A DNA stretch of 64,000 nt, taken from positions 2,108,001-2,172,000 of the forward strand of contig OZ220484.1 of assembly GCA_965116165.1 (NCBI GenBank). The letters are read 5' to 3'. Below, piece by piece: positions 35,706-45,615 of the stretch (position 1 is the first letter of the stretch; each line of letters begins with the position of its first letter). A model generated the notes under the pieces. It searched no databases, was not told the origin of the DNA, and worked only from the letters and a program-made list of their open reading frames with translations. The translations under genes were made by a program, and so were the position numbers. This stretch comes from Azophilus sp965116165 (GTDB taxonomy: Bacteria; Pseudomonadota; Gammaproteobacteria; Pseudomonadales; Azotimanducaceae).

Positions 35706-36814
35706 TTGAACTCAAGGTTGATCTCGGTGCGCGCGGCTACCCCATTCTGATTGGCGCCGGCCTGCTCGGCCGACCCGGGGTGCTCGCCCCGTTCCTCGGT
35801 GGCGGCCAGGTCATGGTGGTTACCAACAAAACCGTCGCGCCCCTGTATCTGGAGGCATTGCGCGTCGCCCTTGGCGATGTGTCGGTGGATGTATTCGAGC
35901 TTGAGGACGGGGAGCGTTTCAAAACCCTTGAAAGCTATTCGCGCATTGTCGATGCGCTGCTGCAACGTCGCCACAATCGCTCGACAACCCTGGTGGCTCT
36001 CGGCGGCGGCGTTGTCGGCGATGTTGCGGGATTTGTCGCCGCCACCTATCAGCGAGGTGTTTCCTGTATTCAGGTGCCGACCACGCTGCTCGCCCAGGTG
36101 GATTCCTCCGTCGGCGGCAAGACCGCCGTCAACCACCCGCTCGGCAAAAACATGATTGGGGCTTTCCACCAACCCCGCTGTGTGCTGGCCGATACGGATA
36201 CGCTCAACACCCTGCCGAAACGGGAATACAGGGCGGGTTTGGCCGAAGTGCTCAAGTATGGCGTCATTTGGGACGAGGCTTATTTTGATTGGCTAGGGGC
36301 CAACAGCTCGGCTCTTCTGAATCGCGAGGCGGGGGCGCTTGCCGAAGCGGTTCGCGTCTCTTGCGCTACCAAGGCGCAGGTTGTGGCACGGGACGAGCGG
36401 GAGGGCGGTTTGCGCGCCATCCTGAATTTCGGCCACACCTTCGCACACGCCATGGAGACGCTAACGGGCTACGAACTCTTGCTGCACGGCGAGGCGGTGG
36501 CGATTGGCATGGTGTTGGCGGCGGATTGCTCCGTGCGCCACCAACTGCTCGACGCCGGGGATGCGGTGCGCATTGTGGAGCTGGTCGATGCTTTGGGGCT
36601 GCCCAGGGCGGTGCCCGCGGGCATCACCGCGGCGGCCATGCTGGATGCGATGGCGGTGGACAAGAAGGTTGTCGATGGCCGGCTGCGGCTCGTTCTCGCC
36701 CGCCGTCTCGGCGAGGCGCTGATTTGCGAGGATATTGATCGCGAGGCGCTGCTGGAAACCTTGACGCGGCATTGCCGCCCCCAACCACAAGGAAGCCATC
36801 GGCTCGAAGGATGA
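35702..36814 (+). CDS. aroB: 3-dehydroquinate synthase
   Basis: 370 aa, GTG start at 35702. Second enzyme of the shikimate pathway, turning DAHP into dehydroquinate with NAD and a divalent metal. NAD-binding ALGGGVVGDVAGFVAATYQRG; PTTLLAQVDSSVGGKTAVNHPLGKN; metal ligands in EVLKYG and LNFGHTFAHAME, then HGEAVAIGMVLAA. Normal length. Ends the pil-aro cluster; DamX or dam genes often found next are absent. Confidence 0.96.
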   Translation: MIELKVDLGARGYPILIGAGLLGRPGVLAPFLGGGQVMVVTNKTVAPLYLEALRVALGDVSVDVFELEDGERFKTLESYSRIVDALLQRRHNRSTTLVALGGGVVGDVAGFVAATYQRGVSCIQVPTTLLAQVDSSVGGKTAVNHPLGKNMIGAFHQPRCVLADTDTLNTLPKREYRAGLAEVLKYGVIWDEAYFDWLGANSSALLNREAGALAEAVRVSCATKAQVVARDEREGGLRAILNFGHTFAHAMETLTGYELLLHGEAVAIGMVLAADCSVRHQLLDAGDAVRIVELVDALGLPRAVPAGITAAAMLDAMAVDKKVVDGRLRLVLARRLGEALICEDIDREALLETLTRHCRPQPQGSHRLEG

Positions 36815-37182
36815 TGCTTTTCGGGTTTTCTGAAAAACGGTGTTGTATCAAGTTGACTTTCCAGATTCCGCCGAGCCGGGACTCGCGCACTGTATGGCTC
36901 GTGCAAGTGTCAAACTGCGGTACTACCCGAAAAACAATTGACTATATATACAGTATTGGCTAACGTCCGAAATTGTTGGTTGCATGGCCAATCCATGAAA
37001 AAGTGCGGCATTGCCGGTTCTCATCGCCATGCCGGCTTCAAGCATAGTGCGTGGTATGTCGATGAATCCTGCAATTGATATAACGGGCACGATACCCATG
37101 CGCTTGATTGTATGGCCGGTGACGCCAAGGTATTAATGGGATGGCTGCATACGCATCGACAACTCGTTTATGGAGATACGGC
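36815..37182. other. Gap between aroB and the methyltransferase gene
   Basis: 368 bp: R3 copy 2 (36839-36920), then AT-richer sequence marking the border of the restriction-modification insert. A near-palindrome ACTATATATACAGT at 36940-36953 lies about 230 nt before the methyltransferase start. No open frame has a recognisable product. Confidence 0.45.
36839..36920 (-). repeat. R3 REP-like hairpin repeat, copy 2 (inverted)
   Basis: Complement of the unit at 26411-26489. It contains CCGCCGAGCCGGGACTCGCG and TGGCTCGTGCAAGTGTC, able to fold as a hairpin just after aroB. It may protect or end the pil-aro mRNA. Confidence 0.6.
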
Positions 37183-38202
37183 ATGAGCGCCCATCGATAT
37201 CACACACACACCTTGCCCTGCATCAACCCAATTCCCGCTTCCTTTGGACAACCGGCGCGGAGACCGGCAGGAGCACCGGTGGATGAGTTTACGGTTGCGT
37301 CGCTATTTTCCGGTTGCGGCGGCATGGACTTAGGTTTTTTGGGGGGGTTTGGATTCAGTGGCAAGATTTATCATCGACTTCCATTCAAAGTAATCTGGGC
37401 CAATGATCTTGATGACAACGCTTGTGACACCTATGCCTTGAACTTCGGCGACACACACCTTCATAGGGGTAATATTGCCGATATGCTGGATACGCTTCCA
37501 GCATCCGTGGATGTAGTGATTGGAGGATTTCCATGCCAAGATGTATCGATTAACGGACATCTTAGCGCGGAGAGCGGAAAGCGCACGATCCTGTATCGAA
37601 AGATGATCGAGGTCATTAACCGATGCAAGCCCAGGGTCTTTGTTGCCGAAAACGTCAAGGGCTTGCTCATGTCGCACAGCAAGCCTTTTTTCAATCGGAT
37701 GCTTGATGAGTTTGCCGCTACTGGATATTCGGTCACTCACAAGCTCTATCTCGCCGCTGACTATGGTGTTCCGCAAATGCGGCAACGCGTGTTCATCATT
37801 GGCGTTCGAGATGGCGCTTTTAACCATCCCAAGGGATTGGACGAGCGGATGAGTGCGCGGGAAGTTCTCGGTGACTTGGAGAGCATGGACGAGAATCCCG
37901 CGATATCGCACATATGGAGTCGGGCGCAACGTAGCCCCGATCAAGGACAGCGAAGGCTCAAAGGTGACCGACCGGCCACAACCATTCGCGCTGAGCATCA
38001 TGGCAATGTCCAGTTCCACTATTCACTTGATCGTCGTATCTCGCTGCGCGAGGCTGCGCGGCTGCAATCTTTCCCCGACGAATTCGCGTTCGCCAGTGCA
38101 ATGCGAGCAACCGAACGCCAGATAGGGAACGCGGTTCCACCAGTGTTGGCATGGCATATCGCCAAGGCCGTGCGAGAGCACATTGACACCAACTCAGTTT
38201 GA
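37183..38202 (+). CDS. DNA (cytosine-5-)-methyltransferase
   Basis: 339 aa from ATG 37183 (GGAG 7 nt upstream); an ATG at 37141 is also in frame. Motif I ASLFSGCGGMDLGF, motif IV GGFPCQDVS with catalytic Cys118, motif VI ENVKG, motif VIII QMRQRVFIIG and motif X RQIGNAVPP are intact, so it should be active. The recognition sequence is not readable from the motifs. The region is lower in GC than its neighbours, a sign of transfer. A run of six T and seven G (37335-37347) lies inside motif I's flank; slippage there would break the frame. The endonuclease gene overlaps its 3' end by 20 nt. Confidence 0.94.
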   Translation: MSAHRYHTHTLPCINPIPASFGQPARRPAGAPVDEFTVASLFSGCGGMDLGFLGGFGFSGKIYHRLPFKVIWANDLDDNACDTYALNFGDTHLHRGNIADMLDTLPASVDVVIGGFPCQDVSINGHLSAESGKRTILYRKMIEVINRCKPRVFVAENVKGLLMSHSKPFFNRMLDEFAATGYSVTHKLYLAADYGVPQMRQRVFIIGVRDGAFNHPKGLDERMSAREVLGDLESMDENPAISHIWSRAQRSPDQGQRRLKGDRPATTIRAEHHGNVQFHYSLDRRISLREAARLQSFPDEFAFASAMRATERQIGNAVPPVLAWHIAKAVREHIDTNSV

Positions 38203-39175
38203 GGCCGTCTTAGACCGAACCGCCGAGATTCTGACCGACAATCTCGCGTCCAGTCGCATATACCACGGACCCGAGGAGTTCGAACAAGGTGTCCTCGATA
38301 TGCTTCGCGTTGCCGCAAAGGACTGCAACGCGAATATCGAGCCGACCTATCATCGCCATGCCTTTCCGGATATCCGTGTCAATGGTTTCGGTGTCGAAGT
38401 GAAATACAGCAAGCGCGATACGTGGAATGCGGTAGGCAACAGCATCTTCGAAAGTATGCGCGATCCAACTGTCGCAACGGTCTATGTGATGTTTGGCAAG
38501 ACTGGCGAAAAGCCAGGGGTGCGGTGGGCGAAGTACGCCGATTGCGTGACACACGTTCGCGTGTCGAATGCGCCCCGCTTCGTGGTGGACATGGAGAGCG
38601 GCGAATCCCCGTTGTTTGAGCGTTTCGACATTGCCTACGATGACTTTGCGCAATTGGATGACGACGGCAAGATGGAGCATGTCCGTAATTATTGGCGCGA
38701 CAGACTCCCGCGGGGAGAACGCCTATGGTGGTTGGAGCCAGACCACACATTGCCGCTCAACATTCGGCTCTACATGCATCTGACGCAATCGGAAAAACGT
38801 ATGCTCCGAGCCGAGGCCGCGCTATTGTGTCCACAGATATGCAAGGGTTCGCGTGCGCGGCGTAAGTACGAGGATGCGGCAATTTACCTGCTTACCCACC
38901 ATGGCGTGTTTTGCCCGCAGGCGCGGGATTTATTCAGCGCTGGTAGTGTGGCGTTGCGAGCCGATGGCACGAGAGGCGGCAACTATTTGCTCAGGGCGTT
39001 ACAGGATATTGAAGAACTGATGAAGGATGCAGCCAATCGTCTTGATGATGCCCTATTCGTTGAATATTGGGGTATTGGCTGCGCACCGGACCAAAGGCTC
39101 GGACAGTGGCTTGTGAAGGCGGATGGTTATGCTGACGGTTGGGTTCCATCAACCCACCTATTCACGGGCTGCTAG
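38183..39175 (+). CDS. Type II restriction endonuclease (PD-(D/E)XK)
   Basis: 330 aa from TTG 38183 (MTPTQFEAVLDRTAEIL), inside the end of the methyltransferase gene. Catalytic core FPDIRVNGFGVEVKYSK: Asp63, Glu72 and Lys74 fit PD...ExK. I recognise no family name, but the overlap with a C5 methyltransferase makes a restriction partner the best reading. The C-terminal part has clusters of Trp and Arg (RGERLWWLEPD) and may read the target. The methylase is made first and the nuclease from a weak start, which limits self-damage. Confidence 0.78.
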   Translation: MTPTQFEAVLDRTAEILTDNLASSRIYHGPEEFEQGVLDMLRVAAKDCNANIEPTYHRHAFPDIRVNGFGVEVKYSKRDTWNAVGNSIFESMRDPTVATVYVMFGKTGEKPGVRWAKYADCVTHVRVSNAPRFVVDMESGESPLFERFDIAYDDFAQLDDDGKMEHVRNYWRDRLPRGERLWWLEPDHTLPLNIRLYMHLTQSEKRMLRAEAALLCPQICKGSRARRKYEDAAIYLLTHHGVFCPQARDLFSAGSVALRADGTRGGNYLLRALQDIEELMKDAANRLDDALFVEYWGIGCAPDQRLGQWLVKADGYADGWVPSTHLFTGC

Positions 39176-39209
39176 GCATGGTGGGAATTGCCGCTTGCCA
39201 GCTTTGATC

Positions 39210-40817
39210 CTACGGCAGTTCCGTTGAACCCATCAGAAAGCGGTCGATTTCCCGGGCGGCTTCGCGGCCTTCGTTGATGGCGCGCACCACCAGCGATTGA
39301 CCGCGGCGGCAATCGCCGGCGGCAAACACATTCTCCACGCTGGTTTGATATTTGCCGTATTCGGCCTCGTAGTTGCCGCGCCGGTCGTAGGCGATATTCA
39401 GGGCGTCGGAGACCCCGTGTTCGGGGCCGAGAAAGCCCATGGCCAAAAGTACGAGGTCGGCGGGCCATTCCCGTTCGGTGCCGGGCAGATTTTCGAATGT
39501 GCCGTTCTTGAATTTGACGTCGATGGTGCGGATGGCGCGTACCCGTCCCTTGTTGTCCGCGATTCCAGCGCATTTGCGACCTCCTGCGCCACCTTTGCTT
39601 TCAGAGCCGTTGCCCCCGCTGTTATCGGAACCGGAATGGTTGCCCCCGCCACTCGCGACGCTCCCGCCAGCGCCGCCGGTCGCTGCGTTGTGAGCGGCAT
39701 CGCCGATGAATGCCGTCGACGAAATAAGGTAGACACGGGGGTCTGTGCCGAACTTGGCCGTGGATTCCTCATGGCCGTAATCGGTGCGCAAGATAAACGG
39801 CCATGTCGGCCACGGGTTGTGCGCGGCGCGGTCCATGGGCGGGCGGGGGAAAAGTTCGAAATTGACGAGACTCCCGCAGCCGTGGCGAAGCGCCGTGCCG
39901 ATACAGTCGGTGCCGGTGTCGCCGCCGCCTATGACGACCACATTCTTGTCTTTGGCGGAAATATGGTTGCCGTCGGCAAGATTGGTGTCGAGCAGGCTGC
40001 GGGTGTTTTGGGTCAGGAACTCCATGGCGAAATGGACGCCGTCGAGGTCGCGGCCGGGTATCGGCAAATCGCGGGCAACGGTTGCCCCGGTGGCGAGCAG
40101 CACGGCGTTGAAATCCTCCGCCAGGCCGCGCGCATCGATGCTGCCGTCCCTGCCATCGGCGACGGATGCGTTGACGCGAAACTCGACACCCTCCGCCCGC
40201 ATTAGGTCGAGGCGCCGCTCGACGACCTCCACCTTGTCGAGCTTCATGTTCGGAATGCCGTACATCAACAAGCCGCCGAGGCGGTCGGCGCGTTCGTAGA
40301 CCACGACATGGTGGCCGGCCCTATTCAATTGCTGCGCCGCGGCCAGCCCCGCCGGACCGGAGCCGATGACCGCGACGCGTCGGCCGGTGCGCAGGGTCGG
40401 CGGTTCCGGAAGCACCCAGCCTTCCTCGAAACCGCGGTCAATAATAGCCATCTCGATATTCTTGATGGTGACCGCCGGGTCGGTGATGCCGAGCACACAG
40501 GCACCTTCGCAGGGCGCCGGGCACACCCGGCCGGTGAACTCGGGAAAGTTATTGGTGTTGTGCAGTCGGTGCAGGGCTTCCCGCCAATGGCCCCGGTAGA
40601 TGAGGTCATTCCATTCCGGTATGAGATTGTGGATGGGGCAGCCGTCTTCCGACTGGCAAAACGGCACCCCGCAGTCCATGCAGCGGGCACCCTGAACCGT
40701 CAACCGGCCGATGTCGTGGCCGGTGTAGATTTCCTTGAAGTCGAGCAGCCGCTCCGTCGCGTCGCGATAGGGCGCGGCGTTCCGGGCATACTCCATGAAC
40801 CCCGTGGTCTTGCCCAT
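39210..40817 (-). CDS. gltD: Glutamate synthase small subunit, with Gly/Ser/Asn-rich insertion
   Basis: 535 aa. Passes electrons from NADPH via FAD and Fe-S clusters to the large subunit. Cysteine clusters CMDCGVPFC and CPAPCEGAC; FAD motif VAVIGSGPAGLAAAQQL; NADPH motif VVVIGGGDTGTDCIGTAL; final GDCRRGQSLVV. Usual length is 470-490 aa. The excess is an insertion at about residues 372-421 between STAFIGD and GRVRAIRTIDV, rich in Gly, Ser and Asn, with a 10-residue repeat (GGNHS, GGNGS). The motifs on both sides are intact, so it probably folds out as a loop. 103 nt downstream of gltB. Confidence 0.95.
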   Translation of the reverse strand: MGKTTGFMEYARNAAPYRDATERLLDFKEIYTGHDIGRLTVQGARCMDCGVPFCQSEDGCPIHNLIPEWNDLIYRGHWREALHRLHNTNNFPEFTGRVCPAPCEGACVLGITDPAVTIKNIEMAIIDRGFEEGWVLPEPPTLRTGRRVAVIGSGPAGLAAAQQLNRAGHHVVVYERADRLGGLLMYGIPNMKLDKVEVVERRLDLMRAEGVEFRVNASVADGRDGSIDARGLAEDFNAVLLATGATVARDLPIPGRDLDGVHFAMEFLTQNTRSLLDTNLADGNHISAKDKNVVVIGGGDTGTDCIGTALRHGCGSLVNFELFPRPPMDRAAHNPWPTWPFILRTDYGHEESTAKFGTDPRVYLISSTAFIGDAAHNAATGGAGGSVASGGGNHSGSDNSGGNGSESKGGAGGRKCAGIADNKGRVRAIRTIDVKFKNGTFENLPGTEREWPADLVLLAMGFLGPEHGVSDALNIAYDRRGNYEAEYGKYQTSVENVFAAGDCRRGQSLVVRAINEGREAAREIDRFLMGSTELP

Positions 40818-40920
40818 CCCGATTATCCGGTTGCCGTCCCGAACCCGCTACCGGATAGCGGATCTGGGGGAACAATGCGGGCCGACCCGCTGCTCGGTGG
40901 CGCAATTTTCGCCATGCGGG

Positions 40921-43900
40921 TCACCCGGCGGCGATGGCGGTCGCATGTTGTTCGAGCACGCGCTTGTAATCGACCGGCATGACCTTGACAAACTGCCCGG
41001 CGCTGCGACGCCAGTCGTCGATTATCGTCCGGGCGACGGTCGAGCCGGTGAACGACAGGTGTCGTTCAATAAGCCCGCGAACCTCGGCCCGGTCGGTTTC
41101 GGATGCAAGCCTTTCGAGCTCGACCATCTCCGGATTGCACAGGTTCTTGAAATCTCCCGCCGGATTCCAGACATAGGCGATGCCGCCGCTCATGCCGGCG
41201 GCGAAGTTGCGGCCGGTGCGTCCAAGTATGACGACGCGTCCGCCCGTCATGTACTCGCAGCCGTGGTCGCCGACACCCTCGACAACCGCCCGGGCGCCGC
41301 TGTTGCGCACACAGAACCGCTCCGCCGCCACCCCCCGGAAAAAGCACTCGCCGGATGTGGCGCCGTAGAGCACGACATTGCCGACGAGAATGTTGTCTTC
41401 CGCCGTAAAGCGCGATTCCCTCGGTGGGTAGATGATGAGCCGCCCGCCGGAGAGACCCTTGCCCACATAGTCGTTGGCATCCCCCTCGACCTCAAGGGTG
41501 ACGCCCCGGGCCAGCCAGCAGCCGAAACTCTGCCCGGCACTGCCCCGGAATTTGAAATGGATCGTGCCATCCGCAAGCATGCGCGGGCCGCACCGCCTGA
41601 TGATGGTGTTGGACAGCATGGCGCCGACCACCCGGTTGGTGTTGACGATGGGCAGCTCGTGGTGGATGTTCTCGCCGCGGGACAGCGCCGGTTCGGCCAA
41701 CTCGATCAGCCTGTTGTCCAGTGCGTGCTCGAGGCCGTGGTTCTGCCGGTGCATGGCAAAACCACCGAGAAACTCTGGCGGCTGCAATGGCGGCGTCAAT
41801 ATTGCCGAGAGGTCAACGCCCCGCGCTTTCCAATGATGCACGGCCGTCGCGGTATCGAGTGCATCCACCCGCCCGACCATCTCATTGACGGTGCGGAAGC
41901 CAAGGTCGGCCATGATCCGCCGCATTTCCTTGGCGACCATGAAGAAGTAGTTGATGACATGCTCGGGAAGGCCCGCGAATTTCTCGCGCAACGCCGGGTC
42001 TTGCGTTGCGATGCCGACGGGGCAGGTGTTCAGGTGACACTTGCGCATCATGATGCAGCCCAGCGTCACCAGAGGCGCGGTGGCGAACCCGAATTCCTCG
42101 GCGCCGAGCAGGCAGGCGATGGCGATGTCGCGCCCGGTTTTGAGTTGGCCATCGGTTTGCAAAACGACCCGCGACCGCAGGTTGTTGACAACGAGCGTTT
42201 GATGCGTTTCGGCGATACCCAATTCCCAGGGCAGGCCCGCGTGCTTGATGGAGGTGAGCGGCGAGGCGCCGGTGCCGCCGGAATCGCCGGCGATGACCAA
42301 GTGGTCCGAGCGCGCCTTGGTAACGCCCGCGGCCACCGCGCCAACGCCGATTTCGGCGCCGAGCTTGACGCTGATGCGCGCTTGCGGGTTGCCATTCTTC
42401 AAGTCGTGGATGAGTTGCGCGATGTCCTCGATGGAATATATGTCGTGGTGCGGCGGTGGGCTGATGAGTCCCACGCCGGGCGTTGAGTGCCGGATGCCGG
42501 CGATAATATCGTCCACCTTATGTCCGGGCAGTTCTCCGCCCTCGCCGGGCTTGGCGCCCTGGACGATTTTGATTTGCAGTTCGTCCGCATTGGACAGGTA
42601 ATCGATGGTCACGCCGAATCGGCCGCTCGCCACCTGCTTGATGGCGCTGCGCTTGGAATCGCCGTTGGGCAATGGTGTGTAGCGACGCGCATCCTCCCCG
42701 CCCTCGCCGGTATTCGACTTGCCGCCGATGCGGTTCATGGCGATGGCGAGCGCTTCGTGTGCCTCGGCGCTGATGGAGCCGAAACTCATGGCCCCGGTGG
42801 CGAACCGCTTGACGATTTCGCTCTCCGGCTCGACCTCTTCGAGAGCGATGGAGCCGCCGTTGACATCGTCCGCAAAGGTCAACAGACCGCGCAAAGTGGC
42901 ATTGGCGGTATTCTCCCGGTTCACATGCTCGGCGAACCGCCAATAGGCGTCCTCGTCATTCGTGCGGGCGGCCACCTGCAGGTCGGCGATGGCCTGTGGA
43001 TCCCACTGGTGGGTGTCTCCGTGGCGCCGCCAATGGAAGTCGCCCGGGTTTGGCAATACCGCGATGTTGCCACCGCGTCCCGGATAGCCGAGCGCGTGGC
43101 GGCGCTCCATCTCCTCGGCAAGAACGCCCAAACCCACGCCCCGCACCCGGCTGGCGGTGCCCTTGAAGGCACGCTCAATCACATCGTCGGCGAGACCCAC
43201 CGCCTCGAAAATCTGTGCGCCCTTATAGGATTGCAGCGTGGAGATGCCCATCTTGGCCATCACCTTGAGCATGCCCTTGGCCGTGCCCTTGCGATAGGCG
43301 CGGATGACATCCTCGTTGTTGGTGATATGCGGCGCGTCGTCGAGATAGCCTTGCTCACGGGAATCCCAAAGAGCCTCGAAGGCGAGATAGGGGTTGATGG
43401 CGTCGGCACCGTAGCCGGTCAGCAGGCAGTGGTGGTGCACTTCCCGCGCCTCGCCGGTTTCCAGGACGATGCCGATACGGGTGCGCGCATGGGTTTTAAT
43501 CAGATGATGATGCACGGTGCCGACCGCGAGCAGAGCGCTGATTGGCACCCGGTTCGGCCCCAGGGCGCGGTCGGAGAGCAGGATGAGGCTATAGCCGTCC
43601 GCAATCGCTTGGCTTGCTTCGTTGCAGATGCGGTCGAGTGCCTCGGTTAGGCCCGCCTCGCCGGAGCCGACGGGGAAGGTGATGTCGATGGTCGCCGTCC
43701 GCCAGCCCCGGTGGTCCAGATGCTTGATGGCGGCCAATTCCTCGTTGGAAAGAATGGGGTGGGGAATGCGCAGTCGGTGAGCGTGCGCCTCGGTGGTTTC
43801 GAGCAGATTTTGCTCCGGGCCGCAGTAGCAGTCGAGCGCCATGATGATCTCTTCCCGGATGGAGTCGATGGCCGGGTTGGTCACTTGGGCGAAGCGTTGC

Positions 43901-45615
43901 TTGAAATAATCGTAGAGCATGCGTGGCTTATCGGACATCACCGCCAGCGCCGCGTCATTACCCATGGAGCCGAGCGGATCGCGCAGTTCCCTGACCAGGG
44001 GTTGCAGCAGTATCTGCATGGTCTCGACGGTGTAGCCGAAGGCGTTCATCCGCGCCCGCAGGGTCGACGAATCCGGTGCCGGGGCTTGGGCGGCGGGCAG
44101 TTCGTCGAGTTCCATGCGCTGCCGATCGAGCCAGGCGCCGTAGGGCCGGGCGGCGGCCCACTCCGCCTTGATTTCCGCGTCGGGAATCATGCGGCCCTGT
44201 TCGAAATCGATGAGGAAGATGCGGCCGGGTTGTAGCCGCCCTTTTTGCACGACGGACTGCGGCGGCACCCGCACCACGCCGACCTCCGATGCCATGATGC
44301 AGCGGTCGTCGTCGGTGATGTAGTAGCGGCTCGGGCGCAGGCCATTGCGATCGAGTACCGCGCCGATGTAGGTGCCGTCGGTGAAGGCGATGGAGGCCGG
44401 ACCATCCCAGGGTTCCATGAGGCATGAGTGGTATTCGTAGAAGGCGCGCTTGGCCGGGTCCATGCCCCTGTGTTGCTGCCAGGCTTCCGGGATCATCATC
44501 AGAACCGCCTCCTGCAGTGTGCGCCCGGTCATCAGCAGAAATTCCAACACGTTGTCGAAGGTGCCGGAGTCGGAGCAGTCGGGCTCGACGATGGGGAACA
44601 GCTTGGCCAGGTCGTCGCCGAACAGTGGCGAGCTCAACACGCCCTGACGGGCGTTCATGGCGTTCACATTGCCGAGCAGGGTGTTGATCTCGCCATTGTG
44701 GCTCATGAAGCGGTTGGGTTGGGCGCGGTCCCAGGAGGGGAAGGTGTTGGTGCTGAAACGGGAGTGCACCATGGCCAGGTGCGACGCGAAGTCGGGGTCG
44801 GCCAGGTCTGTGAAGAAGGGTGCCAGTTGCCTGGGCGTCAGCATGCCCTTGTAGACGATGACCTTGGAGGAAAGTGAGCAGATATAGAAGTGCTCCCGCT
44901 CGGCAAGGCTCTCCTCGCCGCGCAGCAGATGTGTTGCGTGCTTGCGGATCAGGTAGAGTTTGCGCTCGAAGTCGTCGCTGGCGGGAACTTGGTCCGTCGG
45001 CGACCCATTGGCCTGGCTCGACAGGCCCGCCACATCGGTGTCGTTGGCCCGAGCCGGTGCGCGGGTTGCGTGTCCACCGCCTATAAACAATTGAACGATA
45101 TGCGGCATGGCGGCTCTTGCCGCGTTGCCGATGTCCGCCCCATCGGGGTCTACCGGCAGTCGCCGCCAGCCGAGCAGCGTCTGCCCCGCGCTCTCGATTG
45201 TACGCTCCAGCACCCTCATGCACCGTTCCCGCTCGTCCGCGTCGTTGGGCAGGAAAACATTGCCGACGCCATAGCCACCGCGCTCCGGCAACTCGATGCC
45301 GAGTGCCGTTCTGGCGACGCGGCGTAGGAAGGTGTGGGGTAGCCCGAGGAGGATGCCGGTGCCATCGCCGGTGTTCGTTTCATAGCCGAGGCCGCCGCGA
45401 TGTTCCATGCAGTGGTTCATCGCCAGCGCATCCTCGACGATGCCGCGGCCTGGACGGCCCTTGATGTCGCAGACGAAGCCGACCCCGCAGCTATCCTTTT
45501 CGAACGCCGGATTGTAGAGGCCCTGTTCGGGGGGCGGTCCGATGGGTGTTCGTAGCGCCGCCGATTGCGGGCCGTCGTTGCGGCGAGCGTGTTTTTGGGG
45601 TGGATCGGAAGGCAT
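40921..45615 (-). CDS. gltB: Glutamate synthase large subunit
   Basis: 1564 aa. Converts glutamine and 2-oxoglutarate to two glutamates. The N-terminal amidotransferase starts at Cys43 (DSCGVGFVCD) after a propeptide that must be removed. FMN and 3Fe-4S sites lie in the synthase domain (GDSGGTGASPLTSIKHAGLPWELG, GCIMMRKCHLNTCPVGIATQ), and the C-terminal beta-helix has GGRLIIYPP and SGGIAYVW. A stretch at about 181-213 (HATRAPARANDTDVAGLSS and following) in the amidotransferase domain is not typical and is low in complexity. Upstream lies R1 copy D. Confidence 0.97.
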   Translation of the reverse strand: MPSDPPQKHARRNDGPQSAALRTPIGPPPEQGLYNPAFEKDSCGVGFVCDIKGRPGRGIVEDALAMNHCMEHRGGLGYETNTGDGTGILLGLPHTFLRRVARTALGIELPERGGYGVGNVFLPNDADERERCMRVLERTIESAGQTLLGWRRLPVDPDGADIGNAARAAMPHIVQLFIGGGHATRAPARANDTDVAGLSSQANGSPTDQVPASDDFERKLYLIRKHATHLLRGEESLAEREHFYICSLSSKVIVYKGMLTPRQLAPFFTDLADPDFASHLAMVHSRFSTNTFPSWDRAQPNRFMSHNGEINTLLGNVNAMNARQGVLSSPLFGDDLAKLFPIVEPDCSDSGTFDNVLEFLLMTGRTLQEAVLMMIPEAWQQHRGMDPAKRAFYEYHSCLMEPWDGPASIAFTDGTYIGAVLDRNGLRPSRYYITDDDRCIMASEVGVVRVPPQSVVQKGRLQPGRIFLIDFEQGRMIPDAEIKAEWAAARPYGAWLDRQRMELDELPAAQAPAPDSSTLRARMNAFGYTVETMQILLQPLVRELRDPLGSMGNDAALAVMSDKPRMLYDYFKQRFAQVTNPAIDSIREEIIMALDCYCGPEQNLLETTEAHAHRLRIPHPILSNEELAAIKHLDHRGWRTATIDITFPVGSGEAGLTEALDRICNEASQAIADGYSLILLSDRALGPNRVPISALLAVGTVHHHLIKTHARTRIGIVLETGEAREVHHHCLLTGYGADAINPYLAFEALWDSREQGYLDDAPHITNNEDVIRAYRKGTAKGMLKVMAKMGISTLQSYKGAQIFEAVGLADDVIERAFKGTASRVRGVGLGVLAEEMERRHALGYPGRGGNIAVLPNPGDFHWRRHGDTHQWDPQAIADLQVAARTNDEDAYWRFAEHVNRENTANATLRGLLTFADDVNGGSIALEEVEPESEIVKRFATGAMSFGSISAEAHEALAIAMNRIGGKSNTGEGGEDARRYTPLPNGDSKRSAIKQVASGRFGVTIDYLSNADELQIKIVQGAKPGEGGELPGHKVDDIIAGIRHSTPGVGLISPPPHHDIYSIEDIAQLIHDLKNGNPQARISVKLGAEIGVGAVAAGVTKARSDHLVIAGDSGGTGASPLTSIKHAGLPWELGIAETHQTLVVNNLRSRVVLQTDGQLKTGRDIAIACLLGAEEFGFATAPLVTLGCIMMRKCHLNTCPVGIATQDPALREKFAGLPEHVINYFFMVAKEMRRIMADLGFRTVNEMVGRVDALDTATAVHHWKARGVDLSAILTPPLQPPEFLGGFAMHRQNHGLEHALDNRLIELAEPALSRGENIHHELPIVNTNRVVGAMLSNTIIRRCGPRMLADGTIHFKFRGSAGQSFGCWLARGVTLEVEGDANDYVGKGLSGGRLIIYPPRESRFTAEDNILVGNVVLYGATSGECFFRGVAAERFCVRNSGARAVVEGVGDHGCEYMTGGRVVILGRTGRNFAAGMSGGIAYVWNPAGDFKNLCNPEMVELERLASETDRAEVRGLIERHLSFTGSTVARTIIDDWRRSAGQFVKVMPVDYKRVLEQHATAIAAG

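Noticed and set aside
36940..36953. Controller-protein (C-box-like) operator for the restriction pair
   Set aside because: The palindrome is imperfect and no controller gene lies nearby.
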